Shown: positions 1 to 10,250, numbered from the stretch's first letter. The stretch is 64,000 nucleotides of DNA from Prosopocoilus inquinatus (GCA_036172665.1 CM069870.1:56358212-56422211), one strand, 5' to 3'. Program-made: numbers and translations. Notes: a model not told the origin generated them from the sequence alone.

Positions 1-588
1 ACGCGCTCTACTTACCTTGTAGTTAAAAATTCTATTTTTCCCATTATTTTTTGTTTGACTTCCTGGATAAGGTCTCATGAGATGTTTAGATAGAGGGAAT
101 GCCTCATCTCCCACAATAATATGCGGCAAAACAATGTTAGTACCTGGTAACTCTTTGTCAGGAGGTAATTGTAACTCCTCTGTCCTTAACAATTTGCCTA
201 GTGCTGATGAAGCAAAAATTGCACCATCAGAATTTTTACCGTATGAACCCACATCAATTACAATAAATTTGTAATCAGCTGAGACAAGTGCCAGTAAAAC
301 AATACTAAATGTTTTCTTATAAGAGAAATATAATGAGCCAGTGTTTGGCGGACTTTGAATTATTGTATGTCTACGTCAATGGTGCCAATAAAATTCGCAT
401 AGTTTCACAGTTTGCAATATTTGTTTTCCGCGGTATTCCAAAATTCGGTAGTTGGCTGTGGCATTTCAGATGGTTGCATTTTATCCCAAATAGCTTGACA
501 GGTCAAGTAAACTATTTTTCGGACAGTACTTTCTCCCATCCGAAATGAATAGGCCATTGATTTGAAGGAATTTCCTGTAGCTAAAAAT
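1..588 (-). pseudogene. PIF/Harbinger transposase, second exon (broken, runs off window)
   Basis: Read on the minus strand this is the catalytic part of a HARBI1-like DDE transposase (DDE_Tnp_4). From 588 downward it encodes a helix-turn-helix-like stretch (FLATGNSFKSMAYSFRMG), then a degenerate first Asp block (GTID), then the second Asp block (VIDVGSYGKNSDGAIF), then VGDEAFPL and RPYPG near 60-110. The frame breaks around 400-460, where the block after the first Asp changes frame, so no protein can be made. The exon probably begins at 588, because the codon phase joins that of exon 1 (CLR plus FLATG) and the same junction occurs in the second Harbinger copy at 25670. The acceptor here reads TTTCGG instead of TTTCAG. 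The last catalytic Glu lies beyond the window edge. Family assignment is firm; the splice detail is inferred. Confidence 0.85.
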
Positions 589-630
589 CCGAAATAATAG
601 TAACGTCATAATGAAACGTGTATATACTAT

Positions 631-762
631 GGGCGAATTCGGTAATTACATCTGTTTCATCGCGGAGCTCTCGAGGGAGAGAGAACAACTGCGTTTCAGT
701 GTATGTAAGAATGAGAAACAAAGAGTGATGAAAGTACTCGGATGTAATTACCGAATTCGCCC
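631..762. mobile_element. 132-bp MITE inside the Harbinger intron
   Basis: A perfect 22-bp terminal inverted repeat (GGGCGAATTCGG... at 631-652 and its complement at 741-762) bounds 132 bp. It is flanked on both sides by TAT, consistent with a 3-bp target duplication of the Harbinger type. It lies within the intron of the minus-strand transposase and is therefore younger than that element. It has no coding capacity. Confidence 0.8.
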
Positions 763-958
763 TATATGTGGCATTATGAACATTATAAACTTCAGGCCCA
801 GTCTTTTCATCTCGAATTAAGTTTAAACGCTGATTAATTCCTATAGTAACGATTGTGAGCAGGGGCCTCAGGGAAGAGACAATAATAAAAATTATTTAGG
901 ACAGAAACGACGCGACGCCTCATACTACGCAGATCTGCTAATAAATATTTTTTTGTAG

Positions 959-1548
959 TTGATATTTGTAAGGAAACATGGCGCAAATTACGCGATAATT
1001 ACAGAAAAGCTAAAAATCTTCGAAAAACCAAAAGTGGACAAGGTGCTAAAATGGCAAAATCCATTAAATTTAAGAAGGAGTTTGCTTTTCTAAATCCATA
1101 TTTGCAGCAACCTCAGGATCTTCCGAAAACAAATTTAGTCGTTTCAAATAATGAGTTTGATGATGATACATCTGAGATTGCTGAAAGCCCTGCTCCTGAA
1201 AGTACTCCCGAAAATAGCACTAACCTGCCATTCGAGAACGACAGAAGCCCAACAACTTCATCTTCTCAAAGTGTGATTTATCCCAAAAAACGCTCTAAAC
1301 CACAACAGTCGCCTATGCAAGAGTATTTACAATTCAAAAAGGAAGAGCTTCATCAGAGACAGCACAAACAAGAAACATACAAGGAAGATCCTCTTAACGC
1401 CTTTTTTTCATCCATTGCTGGAACAATATGGACATTCCCACTACATTTACAACTACAAGTTAAAAGGAAAATTTTTAACTTAGTATCAGAAGTAGAGGAG
1501 ACCTTGATGGACCCGCGTGCCATAAGAGATTCTCAGCAACTTCCATGA
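959..1548 (+). pseudogene. Harbinger-associated MADF-BESS protein, last exon
   Basis: From 959 the plus strand encodes VDICKETWRKLRDNYRKAK, the second half of a MADF (Myb/SANT-like) DNA-binding domain. A charged, Ser/Pro-rich linker follows. A C-terminal BESS-like motif (DPLNAFFSSIAGTIW then a basic-acidic helix) sits around 1390-1500, and the frame stops at 1548. The longest ATG frame starts at 1051, but the MADF homology extends upstream in frame. A splice acceptor (T-run then TAG) ends at 958, and its phase fits the donor in the MADF exon at 26423. MADF proteins are the usual DNA-binding partner encoded beside Harbinger transposases. This gene lies antisense within the transposase intron. 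I could not find a convincing first exon, so it is listed as partial although this exon is open. Confidence 0.75.
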
Positions 1549-1681
1549 CAACCGGTAACAGATTACCAACTTCAAAATCTTGATGAATACCACTCTCAGT
1601 CAGCCTCAGATTATTATTCGCAGTTCTCAAATACATAAATATTCTAAAATTGAAAGATTTTTAATAAATTGTGTTTCTTAC

Positions 1682-1970
1682 CTTAAACATATTACCGGTC
1701 TGTCCTCAGCAAGAATTGCTTTGCGCGAAGGACAGTGTTCTTTAGTAATAACTTCTTTAATTGATGCCAACAAAAAATAAAATTTTTCTGTAGTCATTCT
1801 GAAGTAGTTAAAAAATTTCCTATCATCCCGCAGTAAATCAGGAAACAAATGAATATATTCACAGTAAACGTGAAGCTTCGAACATATTTCATGAATCCAC
1901 ATTCGTTTTGCTCTTTCGTTTATTATAATGCTCTTTTTCCAAAACCACAATGAGTTCTTCCTCCGAGGAA
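1682..1970 (-). pseudogene. PIF/Harbinger transposase, first exon
   Basis: Minus-strand N-terminal part of the same HARBI1-like transposase. A start Met with an acidic leader (MTSSEEELIVVLEKEH) lies near 1970. After a frame change near 1910 comes the typical block RMWIHEICSKL, YIHLFPDLLRDDRKFFNYFRM and then RPVICLR. The donor AAG|GTAAGAAA places the intron start at 1681. About 1.09 kb of intron follows, containing the MADF gene and a MITE. The frame change between leader and conserved block shows the copy is dead unless a further small intron exists there. Confidence 0.8.
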
Positions 1971-3220
1971 GTCATGTTTGACACTACTAAGCTAGATTCC
2001 TTGAGTCGATTCCGATGTATGTGCATTAATACGAAATAAAATTCCAAATGTGCCGGGCGTCCGTACCGTACCGTCCGTCAGATTCCGACATATGTGCGCT
2101 TACCTTAACCCACACCTTAAACACCACTACTAAATGTGATTAAAACAATTTAGTCTCCGGTATAATAGTTTACTTCAGTATTTTTTTAATTTGTTAATTT
2201 TCCCGTTAAAAGAACCTGCAATTTGTCCGCAATACAACTTGAAACCCAAATGAGATTATATACGTCATCCTAAATATAAATGGTATGTACGTATAAAATT
2301 GTTGTTGATTTGTATATAATTTAAAGCATATAAACAGAAGAATAAACAGTTAAAGTATGTGGAAATAGGTGTTCGGTATCAACGGCATAGTTTTCAGATC
2401 TGAGTTTCAAGTAAGACATGCAGAGCTTAGAAATGGCCCCAATTGAGTGTGCTTCGTCGATGTCACGTCCCAGTTTGAAGCCCTGTCTCAAGGGAACGCG
2501 TACACGGGAGCGATAGGAATTCTCCGCAGTGTCCCGACCATCTTATAACTCCTCATCGCCGCACATCAGGAACGAGCATCTGTCGGTTCGAAATCAGCAA
2601 CCCATCCTCATTTCCAATATTACCGCGGACACGCAATAGCCCTGCGACGTATTCTGTCGTCGTTACTCTCTATTAGACGGCCATCTCCGCAGGTTAAGCG
2701 CTACTTTATTCATCGGCCATAGTAGGGAACTGCCTCACCAAGTTCAGGTTAATTAAGAGCTAGTTTATGGTATACTAGCGCTATTTTGATATGGCATAAA
2801 CATGTGGGAATTGCCCGACCGTCACATTGCATCGTTTCGTCCGACGAACGTAATATACATAAACTTTTATCGCTCACCACTTTGTAGGAAATGTATTTTG
2901 CTCTACTATAATAATCATTTACCAGCTTGACCCTAACTAATGTTATGGATATCTGCGACTACGAGTTTTCTAAGTGAAATACAACTGCTGAAGATTCAGC
3001 ATAAAACTACCGTTTCGATAAGGCATTATTTTTATGGCTATGGTTTGGAAAAATGTAAAAACATTTTCTAACCACCAACGAAAGCAACTTAGTTAACTAA
3101 AAATAAATCCATAGCAACTTCTCCAGTAAAACTGCAAAGAATTATTATTGCAATACAAAAGTCCTCAACAATACTTTTAGCACAAAGCAAGTTAGGATAA
3201 CAATAAAAGCTGATAATAGG
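1971..3220. other. No gene seen
   Basis: AT-rich sequence with a moderately GC-rich patch around 2440-2740. No frame shows family resemblance, and I see no terminal repeats of an element. The right end of the Harbinger element probably lies near 1975-2110 but its inverted repeat cannot be matched because the other end is outside the window. Confidence 0.5.
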
Positions 3221-3300
3221 GGCTATTCTGTATCAAGTACGTTACATTTAAAAGTCTGATGCTATGGTAACAACCAATCATATCATGATAACCAATCATA

Positions 3301-3509
3301 GGTGCTTTCTTTCGCTTAAAAGTTTGGACTTGAATTTCGAAGTTGTTGCAACAAAACATCTGACTTGAATTCTTGACTGACAGTTCATTTGTAAAGAGCC
3401 ATCATTCAATCCAAACAAGTTTTAAAAATAGAGAGATTCAAAGAAAAGAATGTCTGTTTTTGAATCCAAACACGTTTGGATCACTATTTTGTGAGAGAAA
3501 GAAAGCACC
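3301..3509. mobile_element. MITE family G, copy 1
   Basis: Begins GGTGCTTTCTTTCGC and ends with an imperfect complement (GAAAGAAAGCACC). It is flanked by a perfect 5-bp duplication TCATA at 3296-3300 and 3510-3514. A second, diverged copy lies at 33936-34168 in the same orientation. The interior is non-coding and shares the segment CAATCCAAACAAGTTTT with the other copy. Confidence 0.85.
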
Positions 3510-3663
3510 TCATATTATGATAACCAATCAATCTATTATGATAACCAATCATACTATCAGTGGCGTAGCTATCATAGAGCAATTCGGTGCGATGAACCGG
3601 GGTCCCAATATGTTTGGGGCCCCGTTATTTATCCATTACTTCCACGAAATTAATATTTCGTAA

Positions 3664-3706
3664 AATAATACTCCTACATAAATATAAAACAATTAATTTT
3701 ATTCTA
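3664..3706 (+). repeat. Direct repeat flanking the mariner, left copy
   Basis: About 40 bp (AATACTCCTACATAAATATA and following) immediately left of the mariner, repeated with few changes immediately to its right at 4787-4831. This is far longer than the TA duplication a mariner makes. Confidence 0.8.
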
Positions 3707-4786
3707 CGTGGGCTGCTGGAAAACTTTCTGGAATCTTGTAGGTCTAGAATTGTTAGCGTTTATCAACTGTCATATTTGAAAAATTTGACGTTTTTCGCCT
3801 ATAATTCTATTGACAGTTCCTAACCAAGTGAACTAGTTTTGTTTGTACAGCATTTGAGAAAAAGTAATTTTGTGTAAACATGGAAATCTCGCGTGAAAAT
3901 TTTCGTGCCATGATTTTTTACGATTTCAAATGTGATCTAACGCCGAAACACGGCCTCGATCGGCTTCATTCTTTTGGAGATGAAGCACCATCAAAGAGCA
4001 GTGTTTATAATTGGTTTGACGAATTCCAGCGTGGACGTACCTCTCTCAGTGACGAATTTTGTGAAGGTCGTCCATCAAGTGCAAAGAAATGCTCAAGAAA
4101 TTCAATGGAGGTCGTTCAAATTTAGTTTATAACATCGTTACTGGTGACGAAACGTGGATCTATTCGTATGAGCCAGAAAGTAAACAAAAATCTACCGTTC
4201 GGGTATTTCAAACTGAACCAAAACCAACAAAAGTTGTCCGTTCACGCACTGCTGCGAAGCAAATGATTGTTTGTTTCTTTGGTTTAATTGGACATGTAGC
4301 AACCGTGGCTTTAGAGGATCGAAAAACCGTGAATGCTGATTGGTATACAACAATTTGTTTGCCGGAAGTCATCGATCAAATAAGAAAAAACAATCGAAAT
4401 TGACGAATTATTCTCCATCATGACAACGCCAGCTCTCACTCAGCCCGTCAAACAGTTGATTTTTTGTCCAACAAAAATGTTGAATTAATGACTCATTGTC
4501 CACATTCACCTGATTTATCACCTAATGATTTCTTTTTGTTCCCAAATATCAAAAATAAAATGCGTGGTGAGCGATTTTCGTCGGCTGAAGCAGCGGTTGA
4601 AACATTTCGGACACTGGTTTCTGAGGTACTATTTTAGAGTGGAAAACGTGCTTTAGAAATTGTTTCGAGCGTATGCAAAAGTGTATTGACGTCAAAGGCG
4701 AATACTTCGAAAAACATAGATACTGTTTACCAAATTTCATATGCGTTTTTTCATACCGTTTCCAGAAACTTTTCCAGCAGCCCACG
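3707..4786 (+). mobile_element. mariner element, 1080 bp
   Basis: Terminal inverted repeats of about 27 bp start CGTGGGCTGCTGG at 3707 and end with the complement at 4786. TA lies outside each end (3705-3706 and 4787-4788), the standard mariner target duplication. The element is shorter than a usual 1.25-1.3 kb mariner because the middle of the transposase gene is missing. Confidence 0.92.
3880..4640 (+). pseudogene. mariner transposase (internal deletion and frameshifts)
   Basis: The start Met at 3880 begins MEISRENFRAMIFYDF, the N-terminal paired helix-turn-helix region, which runs to REGRP-like residues near 4080. The frame then jumps to LKKFNGG at 4089. The roughly 70 residues normally found between these points (the second HTH and linker) are deleted. 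The catalytic domain follows: TGDETWIYSYEP with the first Asp near 4145, HHDNASSH near 4420, then SPDLSPND with the third Asp. Thirty-four residues separate the last two Asp, matching the D34D signature of mariner. A further frame change at about 4400 separates them from the first Asp. All three catalytic Asp are visible, but the gene cannot give an intact protein. Confidence 0.92.
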
Positions 4787-4831
4787 TATTAATACTCCTA
4801 CATAAATATAAAACATTTAATTTTATTCTAT
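4787..4831 (+). repeat. Direct repeat flanking the mariner, right copy
   Basis: Right-hand copy of the roughly 40-bp sequence at 3664-3706, with two or three differences. See the left copy. Confidence 0.8.
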
Positions 4832-5131
4832 TTTCAATTAGAGGAATGTTCTCACTTTCAAATAGTAAAATTGACAGCTCTCTAATTAAATGCAGTCAAC
4901 CAAAACACGTCACCTACTCTTCAGCCATTACGATTTTAATTTCCCCCTTCAATTTCTGGCTTTCTTGAATTTACCGCAACTTCAAATGAATTTCTAATTA
5001 AATTAGTCTGTGAACTTTTTTATAAGTTGGCGAGGAGCGTAATAGAGGAGTAAAAGGACAGGTACAGATATTGTTATAGGTGTCAATTTTCTAATCTACC
5101 AGTTCAAAAATAACTTTCAATAACACCATTT

Positions 5132-6120
5132 ATTTAACTTATAGTGTTTTCGATTCACTTGGACTGGTTACACTCAGAGTACTTACATCTTGTTTCAACC
5201 TCATGTAATAAAATGAGATGAAGATACTCTGAATAGTACCCGACCGAAAGCGATTTTCTCGCCGAAACCGAAACCGAATCGAATTTCGGCCAATGTCTCA
5301 GTTTCGGCCGAAACAGAAACCGAAACCGAATCTAATTCGAAAGAAGTTAGAGATAGTTTTACTAAAGTCTAAATTAATAGTTTTATTTATAAATAACTGA
5401 AATTAAATAAAGTTATATTGTAAGGCAGAAACCAAAACAATTTTAAGTTAAGTTTTAAGTCTTATTTATTAATAACTGAAGTCAAACAAACTTATATTGT
5501 AAGACAAAAACAAAAACAATTTAAAATTTTCGTCTGTATCATATTTTACAAAAGTTAAAAGAGAATTTTTTTTTCAACTATAGCTCAAAGACAAAATTCA
5601 AATGTGTATCTTACTAAAATTGAATTTAGGTCAGAATCAAAAACTTTGGTATTTTAGAGATTTCATGTCCTGCAAAGCAAATTCACTTTATAATTTGAAA
5701 TTTTGTGGTAAAGATTGCGTTAATATTACGGTCTGCCTTTTCAAACTGGGGAATTTTGAATCAGCTTTTGAATTGGGATCGGTCACATTTCAAATATGCG
5801 GTCAAAAATGAGTTAATACAGCTTTAATTCACTGTCCAAATTGACATTTACACTGTTAAAACTGAGTATCATTTTATTTGATAACCAAAAATTAATCAAG
5901 TTTGAGATTAATATGCATTTAAAGCAGAAAAAAGAAAATAAATGTAGTTTCGGTTGTAGCCGAAGGTTCGGCTGTTTTTTGCCCGAAACCGAAACTTTTA
6001 CCGAATCACGAAATTATGGCCGAAACCGTCCGAAACCGAAACCGAAACCGAAACCGAATATTCGGTCGGACACTAACTCTGAGTGCAATCAGTGCAAATG
6101 AATCGAAAACGCTGTTAAAT
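5132..6120. mobile_element. Small palindromic MITE interrupted by a hAT MITE
   Basis: The left arm 5132-5180 (TAACTTATAGTG, TTTTCGATTCACTTGGACTG) is matched in inverted orientation by 6076-6120 (CAGTGCAAATGAATCGAAAA). The short loop was the target of the 841-bp element at 5235-6075. Without the insertion the unit is about 140 bp. Confidence 0.65.
5235..6075. mobile_element. hAT MITE with CCGAAAC subterminal repeats
   Basis: The ends are related inverted repeats (TAGTACCCGACCGAA at 5235, TTCGGTCGGACACTA at 6061-6075). The flanks are an 8-bp duplication with one difference (ACTCTGAA at 5227-5234, ACTCTGAG at 6076-6083). Both subterminal regions are packed with CCGAAACCGAAAC and its complement, for example about 5262-5335 and 5945-6060. 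Such multiple short subterminal motifs are typical of hAT transposase binding sites. There is no coding capacity. Confidence 0.85.
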
Positions 6121-6356
6121 AATTGCTAACAGTGCTACAAACTTTTAAGGGAAAACATTGAAATCATTATTTGCTTTAAATAAGAATCTTCTTTTACTTA
6201 TCTTACATTAAAAATTTTTATTCTGGCCTTGCTTTAAATTTTTTTTATAACATGTACTATATTGCCGTAATTAGCATAATGAGTAGATTCTTTTACCACT
6301 AAATTTCAATATGGGCGCCATAAGAAGAAATGAACTTGATGATGTAATTGAAAGTA

Positions 6357-6391
6357 GATACGTATTTCGGCAGCTAAGCTGCCATCTTCTG
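6357..6391 (-). ncRNA. Hammerhead-like motif (weak, decayed core)
   Basis: On the minus strand the order is CAGAAGA, hairpin GGCAGC-TTA-GCTGCC, GAAA, then TACGTATC. The layout is that of a hammerhead core followed by a stem-II hairpin and GAAA, but the first block should be CTGANGA and here has A for T. No stem I pairing is evident. A sister motif lies at 10314-10348 on the plus strand. Best taken as a relic of a Penelope-like or retrozyme-type terminal sequence. Confidence 0.35.
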
Positions 6392-6629
6392 TGTGCTACC
6401 AACTTAAAAGCACTTAAAAAGATCTAAAAACAACCAAATTATATATTGTGCAGTGGAGTAAATAATTTTCTATTATTGACCTCATCTCTGTGGTTTAGAG
6501 GAGGAGTGAGAGCCCCCAATTAATATTTTGTACCGGGGCCCCATGAACTTCGGCTACACCACTGCATATTATGATTGGTTGCTACTTTAACTTTCTCGTA
6601 CTTGCTTTCTGCTAAAAATATTGGTGAAT

Positions 6630-6787
6630 AGAAACAGCGACACCCTACGATCGCTTTTTGACCTGACATTGCAGTAGGATAACAAATTGAAAAGGGTTGG
6701 CTACATAATAAGCTACCCCATGCAAGGCGGTCATGCTTGCTGTCAAAGCATAATGAAAGTTTTAAAAACGATTTGCAACAAAATTTT
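6630..6787 (+). mobile_element. R-family retroposon, copy R1
   Basis: Starts AGAAACAGCGACA and ends ACAAAATTTT. It is flanked by a 19-bp direct repeat with one mismatch (GCTAAAAATATTGGTGAAT at 6611-6629 and its counterpart at 6788-6806). The long target duplication with no terminal inverted repeats indicates insertion by reverse transcription rather than cut-and-paste. It shares GCTTTTTGACCTGACATTG and GCTTGCTGTCAAAGCATAAT with R3 and R4. The segment equivalent to the hammerhead is strongly decayed. Confidence 0.8.
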
Positions 6788-7200
6788 GCTAAAAATATTG
6801 TTGAATTTGATTGGTTATCATAATATGATTGGTTGTTACCATACCAACAGACCTTTAAATTTAACGTACTCGACACGGAATAGCCTCTAATGTTAAATAT
6901 TAAAAAAAGTCAAGCATGTATATAGTTAAAGATCATTAATCAATTTAGGTCAGTCTTTAAGTTGGGAGCAATTGCTTATTCTGTAAGATATATGCAATAT
7001 TTTTCGAAAGCCTAGTGTGTTGTTCGAAGATTAAAGCTCTGTTTTAATTTGAAGTGCAATTATTATAGCTTAAAGCGCGCCCTCAGGTGACCAGTGTTTG
7101 ACCTAGCAACCGTACTGCTGCCTCATAAGTTGCAGTTCACATAGCGGTGAATGCGGACACAATAGCGTGTCATCGCATCAGCCCAGATTACAGTGAGGCC

Positions 7201-7268
7201 CTCAAGTATCCTCTGTATAGGGCTATTTCGGCTCTAATTGGGGCTCATCAGCGGCAGCATAGCTTGAG
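7201..7268 (-). ncRNA. Hammerhead ribozyme-like sequence B
   Basis: Minus strand: CTGATGA at 7251-7245, stem II GCCC-CAATTA-GAGC (one mismatch, plus an extra C), GAAA at 7229-7226, a short stem III ATA-GCCC-TAT, then the predicted cleavage nucleotide A at 7216, followed by CAGAGG. An outer stem I can form between CTCAAG (7268-7263) and CTTGAG (7206-7201), with TAT/ATA adjoining and an internal loop near the core. The order and the GAAA...CAGAGG parts match hammerhead A at 51723. The core is intact, but stem II and inner stem I are imperfect, so activity is doubtful. Confidence 0.55.
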
Positions 7269-7344
7269 AAACTCCACCGCGATCCAAACCACCTCACCCG
7301 ATCTTTAAACTGGTAACCTCAATAATAGTAGGCTACCTTTGTTC

Positions 7345-7790
7345 ATTTATTGTGTTTTTTTTCAATAACCTTGAATTGGTCTACCTTTGGGGAGGGAGGT
7401 TCCCTCATCACCTTCAGGAGTACGCTATCGAGGAAGCGGGTCCAAGGGGGTTGCCCTTGACGAGAACGTCTAAGAACACACTTTCCCGGCCATGTGTTTT
7501 TGACAACTTTGGGTTGTGTAACCACCGCTGGGTGGCGACCTATTCTGTAACATCTTTAGAGATATCCCACGCCGTCTCCACTGAGTGGGCACCGTTACAC
7601 AAATTTGATATTCCATCTCGTTTTCGAAAGGACGACCGACCTGACTTCTGGGCCGAGGTAAGTTGCAGAATTGTCGCAGGCCCTCTCACTTCTCCTGAGC
7701 GGCTCAAATGCAGCGAACTCTCGTTTTGGGTTGCCGAACGAGAGAAAGGTAATACATGTGAATCGCGAAAATATTATACCAGAGGAAGAT
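7345..7790 (-). repeat. Dispersed repeat family B, copy 1 (one end only)
   Basis: Shares long stretches with 39330-39700 and 46820-47080, such as CCTTGACGAGAACGTCT, TCTCCACTGAGTGGGCA and ACGACCGACCTGA. On the minus strand it ends in an A-rich tract near 7350-7360. The plus frame 7352-7792 is open in this copy and in the 39-kb copy, but I recognise no protein in either strand. Probably a fragment of a retroposon of unknown type. Confidence 0.6.
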
Positions 7791-10250
7791 AAAGTACGGT
7801 CAGAACTATTTAATCCCAATGAGAACATCGACTGTGCAAAAGAAATAAAGATAGACTGGATAGAGGTACAGGTTCATTTTTTAAACGCATCTTATAGGTA
7901 ACATGCAGTAATGACAAGGGCATTTCTTTAAGAAGAATTATTTTAGAAGTCTTCATCAGATAACATCAAATAACAAGTACTGTTGATAGTGTTGTCAATG
8001 TTGTTTTTGATACAGAATTTCTTGTATTTAATTGTGATTCGTATAATACTGTCTCTTCAGACTTTAAGTTTTCAATTTAAATAAAAGCATTTTGAAAATT
8101 TGCGAAAGCTATGCGAAGCAAAATAAAATCGTGAACAAAATAAATTCCGACGCGAGTTTTATAAAACCTGTCGGTAGCTAAGTGCTATATGCGCTTAGAT
8201 TAAAACTTGTTTTAAGTTAATTAGAAACATAAATAACATTCAATCAGACGTCGTTACCGTAACATTAACTAAATGCGAAAGAGAAAACACGAGCAGGGTA
8301 AAAGTTAAAGGAAACATTCGCACGCGGAACGCGCAATCAAATCAGCATTTCATTGGCCTCGGGTGCTCTGAAGTGAATTGATGAAAGGACACAGAATTAA
8401 TTCAACAATTAGCAAACAAAAACGTCGGTTGCACATCGACGTAACGTTTTGCCAATGTTCATCTTGGCAGTTATTGCCTTTAATTTGCAACTCCTTGCGA
8501 GGAGGTGAACGAGGAATGTTAATTAAAAGCCCTCTTCCTCTCGATATCTCGTCCCGTCTAATTAGTCCGGCGCTGGAAGAGATGCATGGATCACTCACGA
8601 CCCGTCTGTAAATTCCGCGATCTAGAATTCTGATCGCTATTATCACTTTGCCTCGTTCGAATTGGACGCCTCCATATATATTTGTGGAGTTAGGTCACGA
8701 TAACTCCTCCACACCACATCCTCCAATAATCTTGATTAATTAAAACCAATTCCAATAATTGAAACGATTATTTATAAATATAACATATTATTTATTTTAA
8801 TAACCACGAAAATCCAAAGCAATTCCATTTCGAACATAAATTAAAATAATACTAAACCAGTTAAATGAAAAAAATAAATGTGAAGAGAAAATCCTCTGTC
8901 TTCCTTGATCAAAGACATTCCAATTTATTAAAATCTGTAAATCATAATAACCGTCAACGTTGTAGAAGTTAATTGTTATAAATTTAGTGAATGGTCTTGC
9001 AACTTATCGACAAGCACGAATATTAATGTTAGAGTTTCGGTTATTCAGCGTCTTCGTGTAACAATAGCTGTGAAAGGGTGCAACCGCTGGTAATAATGGT
9101 GTTTATTGCATGTATGTAGTAAAGTCGAACAATTACCATCGCTTAGGCTTTCGATATTTCACCACTGTATCGGCAATTAGAGTTCCGCAAATAGTTGAAA
9201 CAATCTTGGAGCACTTAGCAACTGTTGGCTGCTCTGAGGTATTCGGAAATTCGAGCCATATGACTCCATTATCACCATAAGATATGACAACTATATCAAG
9301 ACACCCGCACTCGTACTGCCAATAAGAAACGTGTTTAATTATTTCACTCGCGCTTTAAACTTAAATAATTAAATTTTAGTTCTGAATTTATTAAAGTTAT
9401 GCCACTAGACTCCATCGTCATTATTAGTCTGGAGGAGCATTTGAAAATTAAAAGCGCTTTATTTCACTTCGTCTTCAACATTGTGTTAAAAGTTCTATCG
9501 CTTGCTTTTTGAAGTTTATTCACTTTATACTATGTATATAATTATCTTTTTAATCTGAAACTTTTATACGAAAACTGTAACTCCAAAGCTACCTAAAAGC
9601 TTGTTAAAAATTAACACACAAGCCCTGATATGATTTAAATTTCAAAAGAGCCTAAGTGGATTCATTTTTGATTAAGAACATATAAAGTACAGTATTTTTA
9701 AAATTAAATAATTCAAGTCTTTTCTTCACTTGAATCAGATTGTGTAGAACTAATTAACTCAAAGCGTCCAATGGACCGATCAAAATGCACCTTGTTCTGA
9801 GAGTTTGGTTAGCATAATGAAATATTGTTTGTTACAATTTTAAATTCATCTGTTATTTTGGGACGACCTGTATAGTGTATTTACTGGAATCGGGTCTTTC
9901 TTTTATCGTTGGATAATAAAATTGCGATCGAAATAAGGATTGTCGGAGCAATCAGGCCGAGCAAAACGCTTTTTTGTCGCTGCCTCGAGCTGGAAGTTTA
10001 CCCAATTAAAATCTTACTCTTATCTTTATTTATTTGAATGTTTTTTTTCTAAATAGGCTTCTCCGAGTGTTATTTCAAGCTAGAAATTCGCTCATTCTAT
10101 TTCCGTAAAATTTAAGCGAATTTTATTGCATTTTGGTTTATTCCGGGAGGCGCCAGTCAGTCTGATCTCACCGGATTACGTCAACCAAGTCAAGCAATCC
10201 GGTAAGACGCTCGCTTTAGAGAGCACGCTTCATTGCAGCGGAACGAATTA
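7791..10250. other. No gene seen
   Basis: Mostly AT-rich, single-copy-looking DNA. A less AT-rich stretch lies at about 8270-8640. Near 9855-9875 the sequence TTTTGGGACGACCTGTATA resembles a mariner-type terminus, but I could not pair it with a second end. Confidence 0.4.

Larger units (their letters stand above)
3558..6564. mobile_element. hAT-type element with CAGTGGCGTAGC ends, gutted by insertions
   Basis: Starts with CAGTGGCGTAGC at 3558 and ends with GCTACACCACTG at 6564. The flanks are 8-bp near-identical duplications (CATACTAT and CATATTAT), as expected for a hAT-like transposition. GC-rich GGGGCCCC motifs occur just inside each end (about 3610-3625 and 6535-6542). No transposase of its own remains. 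The interior holds a mariner, a small palindromic MITE and a second hAT MITE. Confidence 0.75.
3221..6885. mobile_element. Foldback/MITE element split by nested insertions
   Basis: The left arm (3221-3299, continuing 3510-3557) and the right arm (6565-6629 and 6788-6885) are inverted copies. They share GGCTATTC, AGTACGTTA, GGTAACAACCAATCAT and repeated GATAACCAATCA motifs. All material between is later insertion: a 209-bp MITE in the left arm, a retroposon in the right arm, and a hAT-type element in the middle that itself carries further elements. Stripped of insertions, the outer element would be only about 300 bp. The target duplication is not certain (TAAT on both sides is possible). Confidence 0.7.

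Noticed and set aside
77..548. Plus-strand frames of 65 and 79 codons
   Set aside because: They lie opposite the Harbinger transposase exon; the minus strand carries the clear family blocks.
611..820. 69-codon plus frame
   Set aside because: It spans the MITE at 631-762 and flanking intron sequence, so it is a chance frame.
5841..6101. 86-codon frame with a Pro-Lys repeat tail
   Set aside because: The repeat comes from CCGAAAC motifs of a hAT MITE, not from a protein.
7352..7792. 146-codon plus frame, similar to the frame at 39332-39712
   Set aside because: Both overlap repeat family B. Similarity follows from the shared DNA, no domain is recognised, and the third copy breaks the frame. 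Not called as a gene, but kept as a finding.
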